This document shows positions 17,827 to 23,316 of a stretch of 23,316 bases of DNA, piece after piece. Made by a program: the position numbers and the translations under genes. Positions within the stretch are counted from its first letter, which is position 1. The number at the start of each line of letters is the position of its first letter. Source of the DNA: CAJXJP01 sp964022365 (GTDB lineage Bacteria > Patescibacteriota > Gracilibacteria > BD1-5 > UBA6164); NCBI GenBank assembly GCA_964022365.1, contig CAXHZN010000013.1:1-23316 (forward strand), read 5' to 3'. The notes under the pieces were generated by a model. That model ran no database searches. It was not told the origin of the DNA and saw nothing but the letters and a program-made list of their open reading frames with translations.

Positions 17827-19347
17827 ATGTTTTCATATTATAAAAAATTATTATTTTCTCCGGTATTTTCTCTAAATTCACCAGAAGGTTGAGCTTCAAA
17901 TCAAATTGAAACAAAAGAAGGTACAACAGAACTTTCAGTTGAGCAAAAAGCACAAGAACTAAAAAAATCTATGAATGAAGCTTTAGCTGATAATACCGTA
18001 GATAAATCAGAATTAATAGCTGTTCAAGATAAATTTCAACAAGATGAAAATCAATTAGATATGAGTTTAAACGAACAAGTTCAAGAAACGGTAAAAGAAT
18101 TTAAAGAATTTCAAAAAGAACATTCGTTAGAACTCTTTACTCAAGGTGTAAAAATTGATAAAACACTTATGACTCAAGAAAGGTTTGAAAATTTTATTCT
18201 TCTCGCAAATTTAAATTGTGATACACAAAAAAGTTGTTTTATTAATTATGATGATCAACCAAAAAATTTCGAAGTTAAATTAGTGAATTGAGAATTATTA
18301 GCGGAATATCAATTTTCTTTAGATCAAGCAAAAGCATTTAATACAACTATGTGATTTGATAGTTTTGCTATCTCAACAATACAAGCAGCGCTATTAAATA
18401 CATGAGCAGATATGCCATTATATTGAGCAGATGGAGATTTTTGAAAAGAATCTTATGATGCGTTAGTTACATTTCAAAAAGAAAATTGATTAATAGCAGA
18501 TGGGAAAGCTGGTGAAAAAACTTTAGCAAAACTTTGATTTACTCTTGAAGATTTAAAATCACAAAATACAAATGCAACTCAAGAAACTCAAACATCCTCA
18601 GTAGATGATATTTTATCTGATTTGCAAACACCTACTCAGGATAATAATGAAGAAGAAAAAACTTCATTTTGAGACTCAGTGTCAGAAACATTTGATAATG
18701 CTGTAGACTCTACTGTAGAAACTTACAACGAAGTAAAGCAAACAGTATTAGAAACATATGAAGAATCAGTACAATGGTTAAGAGAATATTTCAAAGAATT
18801 CCCAGATGCTGGAAAAATTAATTTATCAAATGGAGAATCTTTAGAAGTAGAATACGATTCAAAAAACAATAAACTCTATGTAGATACTCAATTTTTTGAT
18901 GGAATTTCTGATTATAAATCTGAAGTGGATTTATGAGATATAGTAAATAAAAATCCAGAAGAATTAAAAGAATTAATTTCTGAAAAAAATGCTGAATTTC
19001 TAGAAGAATATAATACTGCTATAGAAAAAAAAGAAACTCAAAAACTTCACGCAGACATGAAAGAAGTTCTTTTATGAGAAAAATCGAGAAAAACAATTGA
19101 TACTTTGAATATAAATGGAGAAGAAATGAATATAATTTTACTCAGAGATAGAAAATGAGATGTAAAAGCAAAACTTTCAACACCATATTGAGATGGTGTA
19201 TCAGATAGTGATCTCACTATTAAAATAGCGAGTATTTGAGATAAAATTTCTCTACAAGATATTGAAGATAAAATTAAAAATGAAGACTTTGAGTCAAAGT
19301 ATAAAGAATTATATAAAAAAAATAATCCAGAAAAAAAAGCTGCATAA
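17827..19347 (+). CDS. protein with a peptidoglycan-binding (PG_binding_1) domain, 506 aa
   Basis: The one domain recognised is at about residues 179-240: STIQAALLNTGADMPLYGAD, then DFGKESYDALVTFQKENGLI and ADGKAGEKTLAKLG. This is the three-helix fold that binds peptidoglycan and is common in wall hydrolases. The N-terminal ~170 residues are helical and rich in Glu/Gln/Lys (coiled-coil-like), with no typical signal peptide; a hydrophobic patch is at 8-16 only. The part after the domain is a Thr/Asn/Gln-rich linker. The C-terminal half has repeated GEKSRKTIDTLNINGEEMN-like strand regions of unknown fold. No catalytic motif is seen, so this is a binding or structural protein, or a scaffold for a partner hydrolase. 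It lies near the M23 peptidase. Several glycines are TGA-coded, including one in DFGKES. Confidence 0.75.
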
Positions 19348-19372
19348 AAAATCCCTCTTTGAGGGATTTTTT
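19346..19372 (+). terminator. terminator of the peptidoglycan-binding protein gene
   Basis: A perfect 12-bp stem (AAAAAATCCCTC with its complement) and TTT loop, overlapping the stop codon. Confidence 0.9.
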
Positions 19373-19377
19373 ATTAC

Positions 19378-19405
19378 TTGCAATAATTAAAAATTTACTT
19401 ATAGT
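19378..19405 (+). promoter_or_regulatory. promoter of the 29-aa membrane peptide gene
   Basis: TTGCAA (19378-19383), 16 bases and TATAGT (19400-19405). The same -35 box and spacing recur before the next small gene. Confidence 0.55.
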
Positions 19406-19434
19406 TAACTTACTCTATTAATAGGAGAGACATT

Positions 19435-19524
19435 ATGAACACATTAGCTCTATGTATTACAATAGTAGTATTAATCGCGTTGTTTGCAGTCTCGAAGTAT
19501 TTTGGATTGAAGTATAATGAATAA
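19435..19524 (+). CDS. single-helix membrane peptide, 29 aa
   Basis: A strong AGGAGA site (19424-19429) sits 5 bases before the ATG. The protein is almost entirely one hydrophobic helix (LALCITIVVLIALFAV) followed by the basic tail SKYFGLKYNE. Its only glycine is GGA. Function is unknown. Size and layout resemble small membrane-acting peptides, including type I toxins and small subunits of membrane complexes, and nothing in the sequence chooses between them. It has its own promoter and a weak terminator. Confidence 0.6.
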   Translation: MNTLALCITIVVLIALFAVSKYFGLKYNE

Positions 19525-19538
19525 AAAAAGTTGGATTT

Positions 19539-19570
19539 AAAAATCTACTCAATATTTTGGGAAGATTTTT
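19539..19570 (+). terminator. weak terminator after the 29-aa gene
   Basis: AAAAATCT and AGATTTTT (8 bp, 16-base loop) followed by T's. Confidence 0.55.
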
Positions 19571-19573
19571 TAT

Positions 19574-19601
19574 TTGCAAAAATTATAAAAAATAATATAT
19601 T
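19574..19601 (+). promoter_or_regulatory. promoter of the 37-aa membrane peptide gene
   Basis: TTGCAA (19574-19579), 16 bases and TATATT (19596-19601), matching the promoter of the preceding small gene. Confidence 0.5.
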
Positions 19602-19633
19602 TATGTTTCATAAAAAACAAGGAGGATAATCAC

Positions 19634-19747
19634 ATGGATTTATTACCATTTGGTGAAAACACTATTTATATTTTATTATTTCTTTTTTTGGTTTTTCCAT
19701 TAATGAAATATAATATTTATAAACGAGAAAAAAAAGAGCGTGAATAA
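19634..19747 (+). CDS. single-helix membrane peptide, 37 aa
   Basis: An AAGGAGG site (19619-19625), the best Shine-Dalgarno in the window, lies 8 bases before the ATG. One helix (IYILLFLFLVFPLMKY) is preceded by MDLLPFGENT and followed by a highly basic/acidic tail KREKKERE. Its single glycine is GGT. No family is recognised. It mirrors the 29-aa gene in promoter, ribosome site and protein layout, without sequence similarity that I can see. Confidence 0.6.
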   Translation: MDLLPFGENTIYILLFLFLVFPLMKYNIYKREKKERE

Positions 19748-19758
19748 CGCTCTTTTTT
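19730..19758. terminator. shared terminator of the 37-aa gene and thiI
   Basis: A 12-bp stem (AAAAAAGAGCGT with ACGCTCTTTTTT) and 5-base loop, with T-runs on both strands, between convergent genes; the small gene's stop codon lies inside it. Confidence 0.85.
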
Positions 19759-19762
19759 AGTT

Positions 19763-21277
19763 TTATATTGTTCCACAAGTTTTATCAGCTTCAAGTGGTT
19801 TAAAAACTGCCACATTAGAAAATCATTTTTCTAATAAATATAGCCCATGAAGTTTAGATAAAACTCATTTTTCACAGCTCAGAAGATATTTTTTTGATTG
19901 ATCAAGCTTAGAAAACTCATTATTTATATCATAAAAAGGTATTTCTAAAACTTCTCTTCCATCAACTTTTAATTTAGATTTTTTTATTGAATCAGGGTCT
20001 CTGATATCTATTATTACGTCATTATCTGTAGGAAAATTTTTATATTCTATTTCATCAGATTCATCTTGTACATGTTGTAAAATATCATCAACTCTATTGG
20101 TAGACCTATTTTCTATAGCTTCATCTAATAGTGAAAAATCGAAATTTTCTTCTTCTTCCAACACTTCACTTACACTCGCTCAAACACTCGGTCTATCAGA
20201 TATTACACCACAATATTCTGGCATATTACAGGCAAAATCGTGTGTTCAAATTTGTTTTGAAATATCTACAATTTCTTGTTTATTAAATGAAATTAGAGGA
20301 CGAAGTACTACCGTGTCAGACGCTTTATCTACTACATGAATATTTTTAAGTGTTTGACTGGAAACTTGTCCGAGAGAATCTCATTTTACTAGAGCACAAT
20401 AATTGTATTTTTGTGCTAGGAAATCTGCTACTTTTAGCATACATCTTTTGAGAATTATTCCTCTATATTTATGGTGAGTTTTTGTTACTAAATGTTTTAC
20501 TACATTTTCAAAAGGGACACTTACAATACTAGCTTTATATCCTGCAGAAAAATTTTTATTGAGATAATATGCAACTTGTTTTACTCACAATTCATGAGCT
20601 GTTCCTCATAAATTAAAAAATAAATAATCTACTTTACATCCACGCTTCATCATTGAAAATGCAGCAACTCCAGAATCAAATCAACCAGAGAGAAGAGAAA
20701 CAACTTTATCTTGAGCTCAAATAGGAAATCAACCAACTCAATATCATGTTTTTTTCACAACATACAAATTTTCATCTTTGATTTCCATATAAACGGTTAC
20801 TTGAGGTTTTTTTACATCAACTTTTCCATGAATCCCATATTTATTATCAAGAGTTATTAATAGATGAGATCAGATATGTCTTTCTAATTCAAGAGATGTA
20901 AATTCGTGTTTTCCCGTACGTTTTACTCTTACACAAAATGTTTTGTCTTTGATTCTATCTATATAAACATCTTCGGCTTTTTTTGCCATTAGATCCATAT
21001 CACAAACATCATGAGTTTCAACTTCTAAAAAACTTTCTACTCATGGAGTACGTAAAAGAATTTTTTCTATAATTGCAATTTCTGGTTGTAATTTTTCAAT
21101 TGTATCAGCATCTCTGATATTTATTTCTAGTTTATCATAATGAACGGAAACTTTTATTTGAGATGATATTTCTCTAAATTGTACTTGTAGATTATGTTGT
21201 AAAAATCATAGATATCTTTTTCTTACACCTTTTGATTTTACCATTATTTCAGAAAACGGTCTAATAATGAATTTCAT
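19763..21277 (-). CDS. thiI: tRNA 4-thiouridine synthetase ThiI with rhodanese domain, 504 aa
   Basis: Makes 4-thiouridine at position 8 of tRNA by adenylating the uridine and transferring sulfur. The N-terminal ferredoxin-like and THUMP region spans about residues 1-165 (FCVRVKRTGKHEF). The PP-loop ATP site LSGGFDSGVAAF is at about 196-207, with one of its glycines TGA-coded (+ strand 20681-20683). The conserved EYCGVISDRPS puts the catalytic Cys at 356. A C-terminal rhodanese domain holds IDIRDPDSIKK, EIPFYDIN and the sulfur-carrying Cys468 in YLLSCEKG. An acidic linker between the two parts is longer than I would expect. The Cys pair 356/468 supports the complete sulfur relay known for the long ThiI form. 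The last residues run to KTCGTI. The start was chosen at MKFIIRPFSE; no Shine-Dalgarno is seen. It is transcribed from its own region, convergent with the small peptide gene. Confidence 0.93.
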
Positions 21278-21345
21278 ATATATTTTATTTATTCTAATTA
21301 TTTTAATGCAATTATTGTAGTGAAAATCAAGATTTTTCAAGTCAT

Positions 21346-21378
21346 AATAAAAACAGCATAATTTATGCTGTTTTTATT
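21346..21378 (-). terminator. terminator of the methyltransferase gene
   Basis: A perfect 15-bp stem (AATAAAAACAGCATA with its complement) and 3-base loop; the stop codon of the gene lies inside it. Confidence 0.8.
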
Positions 21379-21920
21379 ATCATCATTACTCCATCATCAA
21401 TGTCAATCGGCAGAGTATTATAAGAAATATTTTGTTCTTCTAAATATTCCCAAAGCCCAACCATTTTTTCTCTGAATTTTATTACATCATCTATAATAAT
21501 GATTCATCCGACTTTTGTTTTTGGCCAACACAGTTCTAAAAAATCTTTACTTCTTCTCATCATTCCATCAATGAAAACAAAATCAAAAGAATCATCTTCG
21601 AGTTTTGGAATCTCATCAAGCGCATTTCAAAGTATAGAATCTATTAAATGATCTACTTTTGCTTCTTTAAAATTTATTTGAGCTTCATCAAATGACTTAG
21701 GTGAAAAATCGATCGTAGTTATTTTTCCATTCACACTTTCTAAATAGTCTGCAAAGTTTATAGCAGAAAATCCATTTGCTGTTCAAATTTCCAGCATATT
21801 TTTTGATTTTGAAACTTTAAGTAAATCAACAATAAATTTTGCATTTACATCAGAAATATTTGGAACCGTATTTTCTATACCATAGGCTCTGAGATTTTTA
21901 ATTAATTCTTTTCTGTTCAT
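21363..21920 (-). CDS. SAM-dependent methyltransferase, O-methyltransferase-like, 185 aa
   Basis: Motif I, the SAM-binding loop, reads MLEIGTANGFSAINFADYL at about residues 40-58, with its first glycine TGA-coded. Motif II is ITTIDFSPKSFDEA, the acidic turn that holds the SAM ribose. FDFVFIDGMMRRS is the motif of predicted O-methyltransferases (COG4122-like), and VGGIIIIDDVI is the matching strand. Length is slightly short of the 200-220 typical, with a reduced N-terminal cap. The substrate is not shown. The start is the ATG at 21918-21920 giving MNRKELIKNLRAYG. The gene is followed by thiI on the same strand, but a terminator separates them, so they are probably not one operon. Confidence 0.85.
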
Positions 21921-22035
21921 ATAAAAATTGTGCAATAAATGATAAAAATATGATAAATAAATATCTAAAAATATATAAAACTATTTTATAGAAAAATAAA
22001 ATATTACAATAATAATAAAAAAAAGGTGAAAAAAT

Positions 22036-22064
22036 TTGCATAATAAATCAAAATTGTCTATAAT
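22036..22064 (+). promoter_or_regulatory. promoter of the pilin gene
   Basis: TTGCAT (22036-22041), 17 bases and a perfect TATAAT (22059-22064). Transcription should start near 22071, at the base of the 5' hairpin. Confidence 0.75.
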
Positions 22065-22068
22065 TAAT

Positions 22069-22100
22069 GTGTTATTAATATTTTTTTAACGAAATAACAC
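22069..22100 (+). promoter_or_regulatory. 5' leader hairpin ahead of the pilin start codon
   Basis: GTGTTATT (22069-22076) and AATAACAC (22093-22100) form a perfect 8-bp stem closing one base before the ATG at 22102. It almost fills the leader and may stabilise the mRNA or control initiation. Confidence 0.5.
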
Positions 22101-22101
22101 T

Positions 22102-22476
22102 ATGAAAAAAATTGTAAAAGGTGGTTTATACGCTGCTGCTGGTACTTCGTTATTAGCTGTAAATTCAATGAACTCTGCTTATGCGGATGCAACTAGTACA
22201 TTCGGAGGATCAAAAGTTTCTACAAATAATGAATCAGGAGATTTAGAAAATGTTGTACAAGGGTATGTAAATACATTTATGACTTTCTTAGCAATTATTG
22301 CTGTTTTAATGATTTTATGGGGAGGGTTTAATATTCTTACTGCTGCTGGTGATGATGATAAAGTTTCTAAAGGGAAAACTATTATTATTCAAGCTGCTTT
22401 AGGTTTACTTGTAATCTTCTTAGCAAACTCTATTATTCAATGGGTATTGAGATTATTCACTACTACTGGTGCATAA
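22102..22476 (+). CDS. T4SS pilin-like (VirB2-type) protein, 124 aa
   Basis: Small secreted or membrane pilin. The signal part is residues 1-28 (KGGLYAAAGTSLLAVNSMNS, then AYA, a likely cleavage site). A polar Ser/Asn/Gly stretch is followed by helix one (TFMTFLAIIAVLMILWGGFN), turn TAAGDDDKVSKGK with the key Gly at about 83, and helix two (ALGLLVIFLANSIIQWVL). This is the single-module form of the unit seen three times each in the proteins at 589-1503 and 1528-2535. None of its 13 glycines is TGA-coded, in contrast to most of the window, which would fit high expression. It stands alone with promoter, 5' hairpin and terminator, about 16.7 kb from the operon's promoter, so the major pilin may be regulated separately from the channel. 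Confidence 0.82.
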   Translation: MKKIVKGGLYAAAGTSLLAVNSMNSAYADATSTFGGSKVSTNNESGDLENVVQGYVNTFMTFLAIIAVLMILWGGFNILTAAGDDDKVSKGKTIIIQAALGLLVIFLANSIIQWVLRLFTTTGA

Positions 22477-22477
22477 T

Positions 22478-22513
22478 AAAAAAAAGAAACTTTTTAAAAA
22501 GTTTCTTTTTTTT
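22478..22513. terminator. shared terminator of the pilin gene and the 22527-22748 gene
   Basis: An 18-bp palindrome (AAAAAAAAGAAACTTTTT with its complement), T-run on both strands, between convergent genes. Confidence 0.85.
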
Positions 22514-22526
22514 ATTATTAAATTTA

Positions 22527-22748
22527 TTAAAAATTTAAATCATCATCAATATCTTTAGTATCACCTCTAATTATATTACAAATACCAAATCAAATTAATC
22601 CTCATACAATTGCAGATGTAAGTGATAACATCCAAGTTGTAGAATTTTGATTTATAAACACAAAAGCTCATCTTGGCATAACCATATTTTCTACAATTAA
22701 AATAGCAATTAGAGCTAAACCACCGAAAACTAAAATTTTATTTATCAT
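22527..22748 (-). CDS. small two-helix membrane protein, 73 aa
   Basis: Helix one is residues 4-21 (ILVFGGLALIAILIVENM), followed by a loop with PRGAFVFINQNSTTW, helix two (LTSAIVGGLIGFGICNII, about 43-60) and an acidic tail GDTKDIDDDLNF. At least three glycines are TGA-coded. No family is recognised. It is convergent with the pilin gene and could serve the same apparatus, but only position suggests this. The start is the first ATG after the promoter. Confidence 0.6.
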
Positions 22749-22761
22749 ATTTTTTTGTTTC

Positions 22762-22793
22762 AAATATTATAATTATTTTAAATTATAATATTT
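22762..22793. repeat. 13-bp perfect palindrome between divergent genes
   Basis: AAATATTATAATT and AATTATAATATTT with a 6-base spacer. Both arms contain TATAAT on either strand, so it overlaps -10 boxes; an operator is possible. Confidence 0.45.
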
Positions 22794-22808
22794 TTTTATA
22801 TTTTTCAA
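22782..22808 (-). promoter_or_regulatory. possible promoter of the 73-aa gene
   Basis: On the minus strand, TTGAAA (22803-22808), 15 bases and TATAAT (22782-22787). The spacing is short; the -10 sits in the palindrome. Confidence 0.4.
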
Positions 22809-22834
22809 AATAAAACTAGAAAAATACAGATTTT

Positions 22835-22864
22835 TTGTATAATAAAGACAATAATTTATATAAT
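22835..22864 (+). promoter_or_regulatory. possible leuS promoter
   Basis: TTGTAT (22835-22840), 18 bases and TATAAT (22859-22864). A second TATAAT at 22838-22843 overlaps the -35 and could be used instead. Confidence 0.4.
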
Positions 22865-22887
22865 TATAAAATTAAAAAGAAATACAT

Positions 22888-23316
22888 ATGTACAACCATA
22901 AAGAAATTGAACAAAAATGGCAAAAATATTGGGAAGAAAATAATACATTTAAAGTAGAAAATGACTTTTCAAAACCAAAATATTATACACTTGATATGTT
23001 CCCTTATCCATCAGGAGCAGGACTTCATGTAGGTCATCCAGAATGAATGACAGCTAACGATATCGTTGCAAGATATAAAACAGCAAAAGGTTTTAATGTA
23101 CTTCATCCTATGGGGTGGGACGCGTTTGGTCTGCCTGCTGAAAATTTTGCAATAAAAACTGGAACACATCCAAGAACTACAACTGACGAAAATATTTCAA
23201 ATTTCAGAAAACAAATAAAAGCTCTCGGGTTTTCATACGATTGGGACAGAGAAATAGATACAACAGATCCAAAATATTATAAATGGACTCAATGGATATT
23301 TTTAAAATTATTTGTA
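22888..23316 (+). CDS. leuS: leucyl-tRNA synthetase, N-terminal 143 residues (runs off the window)
   Basis: Charges tRNA-Leu with leucine. The start MYNHKEIEQKWQKYWEENNT is typical for LeuRS. The class I signature region follows: YYTLDMFPYPSGAGLHVGHP then EGMTANDIVARYK, with HVGH as the HIGH motif. The invariant glycine after HPE is coded by TGA at 23044-23046, which is decisive for the code. Next come MGWDAFGLPAENFAI (the conserved substrate-side segment), TGTHPRTTTDENI and FSYDWDREIDTTDP, all as expected. Frame open to the last base. No Shine-Dalgarno site is seen before the ATG. Confidence 0.96.

Noticed and set aside
1..23316. tRNA, rRNA, tmRNA, CRISPR array or insertion sequence
   Set aside because: I looked for T-arm and cloverleaf-like GC-rich stretches, regularly spaced direct repeats and transposase motifs and saw none.

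Overview
This is an AT-rich window (roughly 30% GC by eye) from a bacterium that reads UGA as glycine (genetic code 25). Candidate phyla with this code are Absconditabacteria (SR1) and Gracilibacteria (BD1-5). Read with the standard code, nearly every gene looks shattered. With TGA = Gly they become full-length proteins, and the TGAs fall on conserved glycines: LeuRS HPEG, LysRS motif 3, the coupling-ATPase Walker A, DnaE GPGRGS, ThiI SGGFDS and the methyltransferase SAM loop. All 23 gene ends visible here are TAA or TAG, never TGA. Ribosome-binding sites are mostly absent, whereas promoters of TTGNNN-16/18-TATNNT type and hairpin-plus-T terminators are easy to see.

Layout. 1-117: tail of a plus-strand gene and a shared terminator. 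145-5447 (minus): one operon of type IV secretion-like genes, namely a VirD4/HerA-like ATPase, two large membrane proteins each built from three pilin-like hairpin modules, and a single-module pilin-like protein. 5480-6467: a possible small RNA and a membrane protein of unknown function. 6487-8183: lysS. 8195-9248 (minus): a small lipoprotein and an unknown soluble protein. 9343-10789: a two-gene overlapping cassette, one gene with a HEPN-like RNKRGVGH motif. 10823-14977: dnaE, carrying an in-frame palindromic insert. 14992-15934: leader peptide/attenuator and two small genes with strong Shine-Dalgarno sites. 15974-17726: an M23 peptidase and smpB. 17779-19372: a peptidoglycan-binding protein. 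19378-19758: two tiny single-helix membrane proteins, each with its own promoter. 19763-21920 (minus): thiI and a SAM methyltransferase. 22036-22513: a free-standing pilin. 22527-22748 (minus): a small membrane protein. 22888-end: start of leuS.

How the parts fit. The secretion ATPase, pilin-module proteins, lone pilin, M23 peptidase and peptidoglycan-binding protein could together form a cell-surface apparatus, as expected for small epibiotic or predatory cells; that link is inference. The rest is housekeeping for translation (lysS, leuS, smpB, thiI) and replication (dnaE). The least explained parts are the overlapping HEPN-like pair, the triplicated pilin modules, the attenuator with its Shine-Dalgarno-led gene pair, and the sharp contrast in UGA use between genes.
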